Positions 12,343 to 25,632 of a DNA stretch of 64,000 nucleotides are shown here, one piece after another; position 1 is the stretch's first letter, and every line of letters begins with the position of its first letter. Made by a program: the position numbers and the translations under genes. Source of the stretch: Diplocarpon mali. Lineage: Eukaryota > Ascomycota > Leotiomycetes > Helotiales > Drepanopezizaceae. Under the pieces are notes generated by a model. The model was not told the origin of the DNA. It ran no database searches and saw nothing but the letters and a program-made list of their open reading frames with translations. The stretch spans positions 161,530 to 225,529 of the forward strand of contig JAENRP010000037.1 of NCBI GenBank assembly GCA_024741835.1. Reading direction: 5' to 3'.

Positions 12343-12748
12343 CCAAGACAATCAAAGTACACCACACAATGTCAAATCCTCACCTTGATCAATCCAAGTC
12401 ACGCCAACCGCTAGAATCTAAGTTTTAAGTCTCTCTTCAAATTCTCACAGCTTGTGTAGCTTCTGGCTAGTGTCTAATTTGAGCACGTTTAGCTCTCAAT
12501 ACAATTGCCTCTTTGTCATGTCAAATTGGACAGCTTGTGTCTGCGATCTCTTTAAAGTCTGATTACTTTAAGATGAATATTGCCATAACTCTCAACACGC
12601 AAATTGGAAGCTACGCGGTTGCTTTTTGTCGACCCGTAGCCCTGAGGACCTGAGGTAAAAACATAAATTGTATCATTTCCAGGCTCTGCTAACAATCTCT
12701 AAGATATTCTATTGTCGAAGAACTCTTTTGGCATTAACAACTGTAGCA
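12343..12748. other. Upstream region of the 12749 gene
   Basis: About 400 bases with no coding signal. Presumed promoter side of the following 2EXR gene. Confidence 0.4.
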
Positions 12749-13868
12749 ATGAAACGACCTGGCTCTTTTGATCCTCCTTGGATTGACTTCTTTACTAAAC
12801 CTTGTCCCTACTTCATGAAGCAACTCACTACCTTTCCCCGATTCTCTCGTCTGTATGTTACCCATTGCCTTCTCACGACTCATTGGTTGTCACTGATATT
12901 CAAACCACAGACCGCGAGAGCTTCAGTTGATGATATGGGCCAATGTGATCCCTGAACGTCGAGTAATTCAACTCATAGGCCCTGATTCTGCACAAACGTC
13001 TTTGCCGCCAAGTACTGCACCTGGCACCTTCATCTTATGCTTACGCTACAGCATTCCGGAAATCCTCCATACCTGCTACGATGCCAGAGTTGCTGGTTTG
13101 AAGATATATAAGAAAGCATTTTTCCAGTACGTTCGCGAGACTATTTACTTCGACTTCGACCGCGACTACCTGGAGCTAGATGTTCGCACAGTCGAACATT
13201 TCGCCGAAAAGTCGGAGTATGGCAACGTCCCTCTCTTGGAACCTCCGAAGGTCAAGAACCTGGCAATAATGAGTGGAAGACCTATCCGAGGCGAGGATTT
13301 AGTTTTTTACTGCCAATTCTTTACTGGTCTGGAGCGACTGGCAATCAACGAGCAAAGCCTGAGTTCCTCTCCCTCTACTGACCCTCTCATTCATATGCAG
13401 AACTCAGCTCCCATGGTCCCACATACCTTTCAACCAGATCAAAACTCTTTCCGTCACAACTGGGATAAACTCCGCGGTCCAATCATGAAAAGAGTTCCGT
13501 TTGTTCGCCCCGCGCTCAAAGAATGGAAACCGCCACTTCTGATAATCGGTACAGAAACCCAGTGGGAGCAGCACAGTAAGCAAATGGTTGATATGGTACC
13601 AGTATGGGGAGGCGTAGATCCCAACTCGATGGATTGGGAGTCTACAGTTATTATTCCTAGCTTGGAATATGTCCCCCGCCTAGAAACTGTCAGCTCTCGA
13701 GGCGTGGGTTTGTCTATTGGTAAGGATATTTTGAGAAACGGGCTTGAGTATGCACACTCGGATGAACGAGAGCATCATGAGACTAAGTCACGCCTGTTTT
13801 ATCGAGAGCCTGTGACTACTAATGAAATGCTTGAGACTTACGAAGATGATCTCTTATCACTTCGCTGA
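12749..13868 (+). CDS. 2EXR domain-containing protein
   Basis: Exons 12749-12852 and 12911-13868 encode 353 residues. The intron has donor GTATGT and acceptor ACCACAG, and lies inside the signature FPRFSRL/PRELQLMIWANVI (residues about 29-48). The second half is IPEILHTCYDARVAGLK followed by TIYFDFDRDYLELD. An atypical feature is that it is longer than its neighbours, with a C-terminal half (residues about 200-353) that has no recognisable motif. Skipping the intron breaks the domain, so the splice is well supported. Function unknown. Confidence 0.82.
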
Positions 13869-14372
13869 TCCGAGCTCCGCATATGTAGCTGCGATAGAAA
13901 GGGGAGGCGATATTTCGGAGCTCAAACTACTGTCATGAAGTGCTTGAGCTTGGCCTTCAGTCTATAATTTCTACTTTTCCTTTCTCTGCTGCTTTGGGCG
14001 TTTCTCTTCTGTGTGAAAATCCAAAGTAGTCATGGCGCACACTCATGGTGAGACACTTCTGAGTAGAGCAATTAAAGTCGTTCAACCTCTGAGCATTCTC
14101 CAATACCTCTGATGCTCTATTTATACACCCAGTAGCTTTTGTCGATTAATAATTGAAGTTATCTCGACCGGGCAGCTCTTCCCTTCACCCACAGTCTACT
14201 TCAGCAGGCGCGACCACGAGCAAACACTTTCTATGTTCGAGGCAGAATTCCTCTTCTTACCAATATTTTTGATTGTTCTCGCCAGCAGTCCTAGCTTTAT
14301 ATCAAGCTTCAACAGCATTACCTTATTACTTAAACGTCCCATATATTGACATACCAAGATACCGCTGTTGCC
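13869..14372. other. Intergenic, no gene recognised
   Basis: Spacer of about 500 bases between two same-strand 2EXR genes. No separate feature was found. Confidence 0.45.
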
Positions 14373-15104
14373 ATGGGAGCACTTGAGCCCACTGGTTTTC
14401 CGCGGCTGCCAATCGAACTGCAACTGATAATCTGGGATCACGTCGAAATTGAACCATCGATCATTACCGTCAATCCGTTCAAAGAACTTTTCGAAGACGA
14501 GAAGTCCCACCACCCAGCTGAGCCCTTCTTTGCCTGTAGCTACCGCGTCCCAGCCATCTTCCACGCATGTCACAACTCTCGTCAGATAGCTCTCAAGTCT
14601 CACCCCCTACTATTTGGCGGTGGCAGTATCTCCAGGCCAGTTTTCGGTAGCCCAATGCCATTCAACACCGACAAAGACGTGCTCCTCTTCCATGATAGCG
14701 CCGTACTGAGCCCCTTCGTACTCAGCAGCTTCCAGGCAGGCTTTGACTCCATCCACCACCTCGCCATCAGTATCTCCTCCGTCGACACAATCACAAGCCT
14801 CACCAATGATCTATTTGTCGCGTTTAGCAATGGATCGAACATCAAGCATATATTCCTGATTCGAGAGGAACCTGCGGCTTTCAGTATGGAGTGGGAGGAT
14901 GAGAGTCAAGAGCTGAGTAATGAATGCTTCGAGCGTAATTTACTGCCGGGTTACATGATTAAGCTTATCTTCATGAAAGAGCGGGGGAGTATCACGGCAA
15001 TGGAAAAGTTGGAGTTGACGTATATGAGAAACTTCTCTGTTGTTTCTAGGGAAGATTTCGAGACGAAGTGGAGGCGACTCGTTCAAGGTGGGAGCTTGGA
15101 TTGA
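14373..15104 (+). CDS. 2EXR domain-containing protein (intronless)
   Basis: A single exon of 243 residues. The first ATG (14373) puts the signature FPRLPIELQLIIWDHV at residues about 9-24. The second part is YRVPAIFHACHNSRQIALK, then MPFNTDKDVLLFHDS. It is the only apparently intact copy of the array without an intron, which could reflect intron loss or a retrocopy. There is no signal peptide or membrane span. Family function unknown. Confidence 0.85.
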   Translation: MGALEPTGFPRLPIELQLIIWDHVEIEPSIITVNPFKELFEDEKSHHPAEPFFACSYRVPAIFHACHNSRQIALKSHPLLFGGGSISRPVFGSPMPFNTDKDVLLFHDSAVLSPFVLSSFQAGFDSIHHLAISISSVDTITSLTNDLFVAFSNGSNIKHIFLIREEPAAFSMEWEDESQELSNECFERNLLPGYMIKLIFMKERGSITAMEKLELTYMRNFSVVSREDFETKWRRLVQGGSLD

Positions 15105-18100
15105 TTACAAATGCCTAGCAATGCATCACTGTTATGAACGGGAGTCCGAAGTTTGCGAGACGCAGAGACTCGGGGCAGATAGTTGTCATTTGTTCCTGTA
15201 CCCGTTACATCTTGTAACGACAATCACCAATTGAGGGGAATGAACGACTGATGATCATTCACAAGACTTGAAGTCAAAGAAAGATTTGATAGGTAGCAAT
15301 CAATGAATAATCAATCGAGTGCTGCAAAATGATATATATACAGATTAAATGATGAATTTGAGCGACAGGAAAAGCAGATGGACGAAAAGATGCATCGGAA
15401 GTTCTGATTCAGATATCTGATGCTAGTCGGCAGAAATAATAGATGTCATGCCTGCGCCTGCGAAGACTTTATACAAGGCAAGCAAGTGAACACATATACA
15501 GCGTCTCAATCTTTCGCCGATGAAGAAGTGTTAGCATATTGGCATAGTGATACTTCTCACTGGGCTTTGCAACATGGCTGTCGATGTGTCAGGGGCCCTT
15601 TCGCAAGTCTCTTTATTTTTCATCCAGTCTAAAAAATAGCTGTATCGGCACCAAAAGCACGGAGTTGACCGGATACAGGACTCGGGTATTTGCAGGTTTC
15701 TTGTAGATGGAACATAAGGAATATCATTATGATCGGGGAGAGGGCATTAGTGGTATTTTAAGGTGCAGCTACTGGAAAAATCGTACATTTCCAAACCGTC
15801 GATTGTAAAACAGATCGTGGATATTTATCGAACGCGTGGGGAGGATACTAACGAATCGTTATTTAAGAAGTTATTCGAGAGGTCTTGGAGAAAAGAGATT
15901 ATGCATGATATCGCTGAATGCATATCGGGTTTATGAGGTTTCTCGTTAGGAAAAAAAAGGCGGGAGCGGGGGTCCAATAGTGATCGCTTACCAGGCCAAT
16001 CAAGTTGCCTGTCAATGTCAACATTATTTTAGAAATCTTGGCTAAATACCCCTTTTAAAAACCAAAGGAGTCATCGAGATCATCTCTGTCTTACCAGGCT
16101 TTGTAAGGTGAATGATGTGAAACCATTCCCGTGCTACTTTCCTACAAACTACTCGGCAATGCCAGAACACAGAGAAGATGCATTTTAAACTTCAATCGGT
16201 TGGTTTCGACTCCTATACATAAGCTTCTTGCGGATTTTGCACCAAGTTGCCAATTGGAAGCCACCTAAATATTGTTTTCCTCGTCATAGAATATCCAAGA
16301 TCCTGTTCTATTTCGCGAAAGCAACCAAACTCTCATATTCGCTGTTGGCGCACTTTATATTATCTCCTCTCTACTTGATATTCTACTGACTGGCTACTCA
16401 ACAGTTTTGAGTGATCTACGCTAGATGTAGAGCCTATATTGCGTTGATTTATGGATAGCAAAGAAGTTGAAAGAAATTCAATGGGGCCTGCAAGCGGTAA
16501 TCCTACTTTGACTCCGAGAAAATGTGAGGCTGTCTGTGCAGCAAATATTAACTGAAATTCACTATACTTGTATCTTTGGCACTCATCATATTTAGCAGAG
16601 GGGATCGGCGAACTCAAAAGACCTAGAGCTAGCGCGCTTTTAGAGCAAGAGATTTTCCACTAAAGGCGCTATGTATACAGTTGAGTCCCTAGCTAGAGAC
16701 GTCCCTAAGGGCTCAGGTGATTGGTTCAGCCTACCACCGCTGGACACTAGTGAATATCATCATCATCATATTAAGTATTAGCGTGAGATTTAAAGAAGCG
16801 AGATACACCTTGAAGGGACTATTCAAGACTTTGAAATTGTTGGTTTCACAAGTGTGCGCACTGAATTGATTCTTCTGATTCTTATATTGTATTATCGATG
16901 ATCAGAATACAGAGAGAGCAAGGACTCGAGGTATATACCTACGCGCTAGCCTGCGCGCTAAGTCACGTGCCAATCGATTCCCTAGTCACCTGACCAACTC
17001 CATGCCACTTATTCCTACAGAAATATTAATATCCTGCTGTTGATAGGGCCAGCAACTTGATTAAAAGGGTGTTCTAGATGCTAATTACAACCTCTTCTGT
17101 AAAGATGCTTTTCTGTAATATAAAGAAAATCATCCTGGCATACTAGACCTCTATTTCAAATTCACTTATCTATTTGAAATTCAGACCCAAGATTATTTTG
17201 CGACATGTAAATCTGTGCATTACATGATTGAATTATATGCAAAAATTTATGGCTAACTTCCTTACATGCCTTCAGGCTTAGTTCTAAAAAGAAAAGCTAA
17301 ATTTTAAATTTTCATTTGTGGTTTATCTTGTTTCGTCTATATTCTGTGGAGTCAGGTTCATATAATAGCGCCGGCTGGTAATCTTTAGTGATAACAGTAT
17401 TTTGTCGGGCGTCGACTCCTCCAACGCACCTTCACTTTCTTAATATCAACATCTTCAATCAGATGAGCGCTTCTTTGATCTCGCAATCAGGAAAAATTAT
17501 ATACTAGGTGCCTGTACAGATCTGCTATGGCAACCTTTGTTGTTTCATCAACTCTATCCTGATTCCTCCAAAACCTCAAATCAAGTCCCATCTCTGCGAA
17601 TGATAATAAAATTTTTATTGACCTGAGGTAACCTGCGGTCCGATTCCCCATTTTGGCTGTTTTAAGCGGCAAATTATCAAATAGTGGGTATTGCCATCAT
17701 TTTCTATTGAGTCTATGATAATACTTTTCTTTTGAATTTGACTCTCATATTATGTCCACTTTATTAAAATTAGCAGTTAAACTACCATCATTTCTCATAT
17801 TAGTTCTATTTCTCTACCATTACACAACGAGTGATGAGATGTTCAAATCACGAGTTAGTGGGCTCTGTTGTGTTGAAATACTGCGACTGGTTTGGCACGC
17901 CCCTTCAAGATTCTGGCTGCCCATTTGAAAAACAATTTCTACCACCCTCTGTCTCTGTTGTATATGACCTTCAATTATCACTCAAAATAACGAGTTACAT
18001 AGGAGGTCTTCAGAAATTCTAGCTTCATATAGCTAAGAAATTAAACCAGTATTCTTCCCAATGTTTATAAGCGTAAAGCCATGAGCCTTCGATCGTTTTT

Positions 18101-19004
18101 TTACCGTTTTCAATAGATATCTCTTGCACTGATTCAGGATCTTTTTGTCTTGAAATAGTGCTGCAGTTTCTTGTATCTGAAAGTGATAGCAAATTAATAG
18201 GTCAAGATGGCTTCATTTCGTCATTTTTGAAACTAGTTGATGATGAGGAAACAGATTCATGGAGAACCCTAGTAAGAGAAAGGTTTATAAATGGAGATCT
18301 AATTCTTTTCAATCATCATCATATCTAACGGTGATTGAGACAGGGACTTGAAAGCTCAAGTTTCTATGGGCTTTGAGATATTGTTTGTTGAGCACTTGAA
18401 AGGTGGAGATCAAGGGGTCCCTTCTAGGTATAAGAGCCTTCTTTCTACTTCAAATTTCTCCAGAGAAAGTTTCATCTGTTAACTTCTGTCATAGTTTGAT
18501 TCCTGCCCGATATTGTCTTCTGCTTTGAGTCACTGCTTGTGAGAGCAGCTTTTCTTCTAGCATCTGCTGTTTCATCAAAGACCTAATACTATTTAATACT
18601 GAGCTTAATCTTACTTGACTTATGCTGCAAGTGTTTCAGATATTTCTCAATAAAGCTTTCTAGAATAAAAAGAAAAAATAATTGCTCCTCTTTATGACCA
18701 TTTCACAAGAAGACCATATTTTCCAAAGCCACTCCATCTACAGCACACTATCTTCGCCCATCTTATACTTCATATCCTTGATATAGCCTGGGTCACCAAG
18801 CAAATGGTACAGCTGCACTTGTGAGTCGAAAATCCGCTGGTTCATACCTAGCACGTGATATATATCACAGCTATGTATTTGGCTTCCCAGACGTTTCTAG
18901 TTAGGAATTCAGCAACCACGACTTACTGATAGCCACTTGCCAACATCTCTTGGATAATTGCAAAAAAGTCGCTTTCTCCACTAAGAGACCTCGATATTGA
19001 CGAT
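15105..19004. other. 3.9-kb AT-rich stretch without a recognisable gene
   Basis: Open frames here are all under 90 codons and none shows a known domain. The composition and dense stops resemble decayed DNA. I could not identify a specific element. Confidence 0.5.
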
Positions 19005-20650
19005 ATGCTTCAATCAAACATGATGGCGAGCATCGCTCCGGCCGAGTCGCACTTCCCTTCCTCAATCCCAAGAAGCTCAACAATCATTTCTGTCGCTACC
19101 TCTTCATCTACCTCGAATAGCAATCCAAATGCCCCAATTTCTAATACTACGCCGATTGATAGCNNNNNNNNNNNNNNNNNNNNCCCCCGACTGCGAACGA
19201 AGATTCAGATGCTTTCTTCCACCTCTTCCCCAAATTGCCTAAAAAGCTGCGTCTACGCATCCTCAACAATGCCCTACCCGAAGCTCGACTTATAAAATTA
19301 CACCGACGTAAGTACACGAGATCTCAATCAAACAATGATGCGTTCACCAAAACCTGTATCTGCGCAAGTGGTCCATATATCTCACTCATGGGAGTCAACA
19401 AGGAAGCCAGAAAGTTCGCACGAAAAGGAGAACGCCTGTTGGGACTGGTGGACAGTCATAGTGCTATCTACGTCCAGTGTCGAGGCGATAAACTTGTGTT
19501 TGCGAGCATTGAGGTATTGGTTGTGTTCGTCAGTCGATATATCGGCGACGGCACGGTGATGTCAGAAAGGCCCCGAGTAATACTATTCTCAGAGGTTTCA
19601 GAGATCTTGATCTGAGCTCTATTGCTGTCGGCTGGAAGGTGTTATTCGGAGCTCGTTATCTCGAGAACATCGATGACTATGTTGATCAAATCCGTTGTGA
19701 GGACAAGCAACCAACGTCCCCTGACCGCCTTGGCAATTTTCTGGGTATACCGAAGAGGAGCCAACACACACTATGGGATCACATTCCTCAACGCAGTATC
19801 GGTCGATTATTGGAAGTCGCCGAGCAGTTAGGTGGTGTGAAGGACGTGAGTTTGGTATACAAGGCAAAGGAGGATAGAGTGGCTTGTCAATGGGGGCAAT
19901 CACTGCATGCGAGGGGTCCTTGAGATTTTCCTCGGATTCTCTACGCAGAATCGGGATCAGAATATGCAGTTTCTGTCCACGTACACGGAGCGTACGGTTA
20001 TTAATCCTGCATGGGCCTGGTTAAGAACTAGAGAGTTGATCAAGCCAAAATTCTACGACGTTATGTAAGGGGAACTTTTACCAGGAGACAATGGCAGCGA
20101 TGGTGACAGCGGTGATGATAATACAGAATAGGGCGGCCAAGAGGCAGAAATACGGGACGAGGTTCGGGATAAGGGTGAGAAAGAAGCAAGCAAAGGTGAA
20201 AAAGATATTAGAGGACAAGAGCGTCGCAGGACGTTCCGAGAAAGAGGTTCAGACTGGAAGTCTGTACTCGCTCATATGGCCAACTTTCAGATCAAGGATG
20301 ACAAAAAGCTTTCATGCAATCAGGAGGGAGATAATATTATGGGAGAGTGTAGCGGCCATGGTAAAGCACCGGCAGCAGATTCAAATAGTGGTGGAGAGGA
20401 AGGAGACTGGGAGCCATATGATCCAGCAGACTACGGTCCGGGGGACACTCACATTATCGGCAGCCAGGTCTAGGGTATCGAGAATATTGTGATAGAGCAT
20501 GTGGAGAAAGTTTTCGCACAAGGTAAGGGGAAAATCCCAGCAAATACGGTGTTTGAAACTCGAAGAAAGTTCGGAGCCCAAGATTGGGACATCGAATCTG
20601 ATCTCAAGCACGCAAAAACGGCCAGTAGTCAGAGAAAGGGGCCTGATTAG
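19005..20650 (+). pseudogene. Degraded 2EXR gene containing an assembly gap
   Basis: The start at 19005 opens a Ser/Thr/Asn-rich N-terminus. After the gap (19164-19183) another frame carries FHLFPKLPKKLRLRILNNAL and ISLMGVNKEARKFARKG, the two 2EXR landmarks. At about 19560-19590 the related reading shifts frame again (LFGARYLENIDDY and onward). A further frame from about 20090 has a TAG before an acidic tail, and a second TAG at 20471 precedes the last recognisable stretch, which ends at 20650. The gap hides part of the frame change, but the later breaks are in finished sequence. It is therefore most likely a pseudogene, although unrecognised introns could explain some of the shifts. Confidence 0.6.
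19164..19183. other. Assembly gap (20 N)
   Basis: Run of 20 N inside the N-terminal part of the 2EXR locus. True length unknown. Confidence 0.99.
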
Positions 20651-23600
20651 AGTGGACAGAAGTGCACAAGCGAATTGATGGTTCATAGCCAAATTTAAAG
20701 CCACTCATAATTAAGATGTTAATGAGCTATTCCACGCTTATTATAGCTAAATGTCGAGGTATTTTTTTGAATCAAGTACATAGTATCACAGGCTTACTTC
20801 ACACGAGTCTGGAAAACCTTGTGACTGTGGCGATTAACTCTACTTATCCACCTGGACCTTCAAAGACTCGATCTCATCTTTCAGTTCTTCGTTTTCGACT
20901 TTGGTTTTCACAGGCTCCGTAGCGTCTAGACGTAAGAGTCTAATTTCGGGCATAACTATCAACAACTTCATCACTCTCCATGGTGGCAACATCGAACGAT
21001 CACATTTCTGACGAAAGCAGAGCTCACTGGAAGAACATGGTAAGAATAATCATTTGAAATATTGGGCCTGAGTGTAAGTTGGGATTGTAGCGAGGCTGGA
21101 AAAGATCAGAGGATGTACAAATGTTTGCGAATTTGGCAAAGTACTATGTGAAAACTTTAAAATACATTGGAATTTTCAAAAATCTCCTCCATGTTCAGAA
21201 TTTACCATCGTGTGATCTTTTGATATTGTATTTTTATTAGATATTTTTTTGGACAAAAGGCTGCAGGAGTTTCTAGGTAATTATAATAGAGCGAAAAAAG
21301 AAGAAAAAACGGGTACATGATTCCCGTCAACATATGAGAGCCAACTCTAGTATACAGTGAGTTATTACGCGCAACTTATCGCCGTTTTCCCATTTAGTGA
21401 ACCTGACACTCGGAGCGTAGTATTTCTGTGACTCTGCCTTCTCGCCGGGTGTTTTGACCCCTTTACTAGCGAGCCGAGCTTTATATAGAAGTAAGCGAGA
21501 TCATGGCTTTTATTTATGGCTATTGTCAGCAAGCTGTCTATAGCTCATGACAAATTACAAAAAGTATCATCAACGAGGGAATTAAAACCCCCTCAAGGTT
21601 TTTTTTTCTGAGTATTTTCCTCCGCTATGCACTCTTGAAACATAGGCGTGACCTTGTCCTGAGCTGGCAAGCAAGTCCCGCAGAAAAGCCCTTCCATATG
21701 ACTAAGGGGATTTGAACTTTTGAGCATAGTTTAATACAAAGCAGAAATCAATCGAAAAGCACAATCCTAACTACTTGAAAAATAAGCGAACTAAGACGGA
21801 CGCTTTAAATATTACAAATTAAAAAAGGTGGGCTTATTCTCGGTAAAGAGATAGTATAGTTGATTACGCACTAGGCAGTTTTCTAGCCATTTGGCTTTGG
21901 ATATTCATTCATGAAATAGCTATGATACGATTAGAGATTTTATTAGGCCCACCGTACTCAGGATGAAGAATCGAGAGTATTCAGAATTATGTCTGCAAAT
22001 TTTTATATCTGCCAATGGGTTTTGGAGAGACTAATTCAAAACTTAAAAGCTCACATTGGATCCACATTTCGCTTATTCCAGCGTCCCTACAACGACACTT
22101 TCACTTCACTTACTTACCTGTGACTTCATGAACCCTGTCGATTTACAACTATAGGCAATCAGCAATTCGTTCTAAGCGCACGCAAGATTACTACAGTGCA
22201 TGTCTTTTTCAATAGTGCCAGATAAAACTGGCACTACAAGGTTCTACTTTGCTACTTTGTTGCAGACTAAATAAATAACACTTTGAAATACAGTACCTTT
22301 GCAAGCGCCTTTAAACCACATGTGAAGATATATTAATGCACGCAAATGTGTTTTACGTTTAACCTGTTGTAAAGTACATTGTCTCTGAAAAGGCTTATCA
22401 GTGTAGCCTCTATTGAGATCAGCCCTTGATGACAGTTACCAGTGTACCTCTAATCCAAATTCCTGACTACTATACACAAGTTTACTTACATAGCCTGTCA
22501 GTACTGGGTAACAATCATGATTTCCCAAAGGCTAATACACGCTCTTCAACATGCGCCTAATCTATGATTCTGCCGTTTGAAATGGCAAGCGAACCCTTGA
22601 GAATATAGCCAGGTGATTTTGAGCGAACACAGGGGAAATCGATCAACACAAAACTTTGATATAACAACAGAGGCAATGTTTTCCTCTATATCTGCTAGGA
22701 GAATTGACCTGTTATCACATCGCGGAGAAGAAGAGCTATTCATTAAAATTTTTACGTATCGATTAATATTTTCCGACAGGAAAACCACCAAACCAGTGTT
22801 GTATTTTCAACAGCAACTTCTTACTACGTACTACTCTACAGGTACTCCTTTGTCCTACTACTGATGTCCGGTTACTGTTGTTGCACCATTCGTTTACGCT
22901 GTTGAGGACTCGCCTCCAATAGAGATACCACAGCAGGAATGGGAAATTGGAGCGGCTCTGATCATTTTATGAGCTTATCTGAAGCATAGCTAAGCGCAAT
23001 GAGTTTCGTAAACACTTGTTTCTCGTAGTTTAGAGCTCCACTTAATTTCTAGGATCAGATCTTTGTCCCTTCCCTTCTATTGAGCGCCGCCGAGAATATC
23101 ATATGAGAGAGCGAGTGTAAGCCGACATAAGGGCTTTCTCTTAGGTGTCGCCGAGCTCACCTCAACTTAATCGGAAGTAGAGCTATGGACCAGGCTTAGA
23201 CTTGCTGAAATAGAATACAAATGCGAGTATGAACGTTTTATGAGTCTGGTATTCGAGCTCGCTCTGCATCATACCGGTCACATCAACCAGCTTTGCCCCG
23301 TGGCTGGCTTAATGAGAAGTTGTTCGAGGCCAAATTAGCCTTACCAGTAGAATCTGCGATCTAATTCGGCGGCTGATTTCGCTTTCGTTGATTCTCACTC
23401 GTCGGTCGGGTTTTCGACTTTTTTTTTTAAACTCGAGCAGCATTTACAATCATCATTACCTTGCTAAAATCTTCCTTATCCGAGTACATGTATCCAAGTC
23501 TATCGATTTACCTCACAAGTCACACAGAGACCGTGTGCACCATCTGCCACGTGTCTCCTCGCTTTTTGTTGGCCTTGATGTCTGTGTATGTAAAGGAGAA

Positions 23601-23804
23601 TGCAACCGCGTAACTCCCCTTCTACAAGATGCTTACTACTGCTATAAATCACGCTAGCTCCGTCCCGGTCCAGCAAACCCTAGCTCTCTTCCCATCAACA
23701 CAACCTCCGCAGATCATCCACCTCATCCGAAGGGAAGTTCTCAAGAACGATCTCGCGCTGTTCTTCTGATCCTCTAAGTCTCTCTGGTGGGACTAGACAT
23801 CAAA
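20651..23804. other. 3.1-kb stretch without a recognisable gene
   Basis: AT-rich intergenic DNA with only short frames (for example 22613-22864 and 23388-23657), none recognisable. Confidence 0.5.
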
Positions 23805-24947
23805 ATGTCTAAAAAGGAGAAAGGCAAGACGCTTCGAAGGCTTCAGAAGACGACTTCATCTGCGCTCAAAGGATTTATCCGGTATGTGATCTCTCTCTCT
23901 CAGGATAGCCCGCATGCCATCTCATAGTTTCAAGTTCAAGGCGCAAAAAAAATGGCAACTGTATCCAGGTAGCTGTGCCCTCATCTCCGTTACCCAAGGC
24001 AAGTGACGATAGCTCGAGCCTATCTAGCACATTTCACCCATTCCCCAGGCTTGCACCCGAGCTGCAGACCCTCATATGGAGAGAATGCGTCGCCGATATG
24101 CCTCGAGTAATCCAAGTTGTCGAGCGGACCTGGAAGGGCAAGCAAGAGTACGTCGTCTCCCCCAAACCTGCTTTCAATGCCTTCAACCGCGTCCCAATCT
24201 CAGGACTCTACGCTATGTACAAAGCAGTGCTGACGTTGAAATAGATACTTTGGAGTCACAAATATCCCTCCCATACTCCACACTTGCTTCCTCTCCCGGT
24301 CCCTCGCTCTGAAGTTCTCCACGCGCATCGTGCCGTACGGCTCGGTCATCGACCTCTCCTGGGGCTCGGCGAAACATGATCTCAAGGATGAGATGCTCGA
24401 CATGGCCGGGATCTCGCTCTGTCCCGTCGGTGGCAGCTGTCCCAGCTCGCACAAACTCACCACCGAAGCTTGGAACGAGCGCCACCGCCACCTCGAGCAC
24501 AAGCGGATGGTTGAAGACTACAACGTCCGGAACATGGCACTACAGCTCAGCAGCGACTTTCCCAACCGCGTCGTCACGTTCCACAACATGCCAAGGCGTG
24601 GGAAGGCTAGCTCGGCGATTTACATTCTCTCCGAGACGTTCTATCACGCGAGCAACCTCAAGCATCTTACCCGCAGCAGAAGTGCTGGTGAGCAGCAGCA
24701 GTACGAGGAAAAGCGGTTTGGGTTTTGGAGGGAGTATTGGGAGTTCTATGAGCCGCAGATCCGATCCGAGATCTTGGAGAGGAGCGCTTTTAGCGCCGGG
24801 TTGGGCGTTTGGGAGGAGATGCATGGAACGTGTCTTCACCACGTGCCGCGAATCAAAATCTGCGAGGAGAGCTACCTGTGCAAGATCGGGCGGAAGATCA
24901 AGATGGCAGTTCTGCATCAGATGCCTAAGCCGAAACTTGAGGCATGA
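23805..24947 (+). CDS. 2EXR domain-containing protein (three exons)
   Basis: My model is 23805-23885, 23969-24147 and 24245-24947, giving 320 residues. The first intron probably uses donor GTGATC at 23886 and acceptor ATCCAG; the better-looking GTATGT at 23882 gives the wrong phase. The second intron has donor GTACGT, branch CTGAC and acceptor AAATAG. It joins the first half of the domain, FPRLAPELQTLIWRE (residues about 50-64), to the second half, VTNIPPILHTCFLSRSLALK. The rest is conserved-looking but unnamed. GC content is higher than in the surrounding intergenic DNA. The family has no known function. Confidence 0.75.
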
Positions 24948-25632
24948 GTGGGATACGAGAGCTGTTGGGCCATGTATGGGAATCTGCGGGGTTGTGCGGA
25001 GCATACCACTGTGTGGAGCTGACCGTTTGGCAGATTACAAGATGTTGGTGATGGGGAGAGTTAACATATTCGGTACTGTGGGTTACACTATAGCGCAACA
25101 TGTTAATAGAAGTGATATTTGCAAGAGCGAGGCATGATCTTCCGTTACCCTACTCGGTATTGAGCCGACTGTTTTAACGAACTTCTGACCAACACGATTA
25201 AGGCGCTTCACCTCATACACCACCCAGTGCGGCGGCGTCAGTGTCAGATTGGAGCAATGTTCACGTATCATACTCACCAATGCATCCAGGTTATACTACA
25301 TCAGTAACGCTCTCAAACCAATTGGTTTCCAGCCAGGACAGCAAGTCAACCCAAATACCAAGCCTATGCACGACCCAACTGAACTTGGTTTAAAAAGTTG
25401 GCGACCATCCGCTAGGCCATATAATGCGCTTTACAGCCAAATCGAATCTAGTGCAATCTGCTGGAGAAGTACAGGCAGACTATCTAGAATTCGACTTCGA
25501 TGCTGAAAGTGATTGGCCACTATATGGACTCATTTCCATGTCACTAAGAATAATTGAAGCTGATGCGGTGAAATGTGCGAGGACAAGCACAGAATGCACA
25601 ACAGCTTACATATGGCCGTTATATAGAGCGGA
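24948..25632. other. Intergenic, no gene recognised
   Basis: Short frames only, and no domain seen. Confidence 0.4.
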
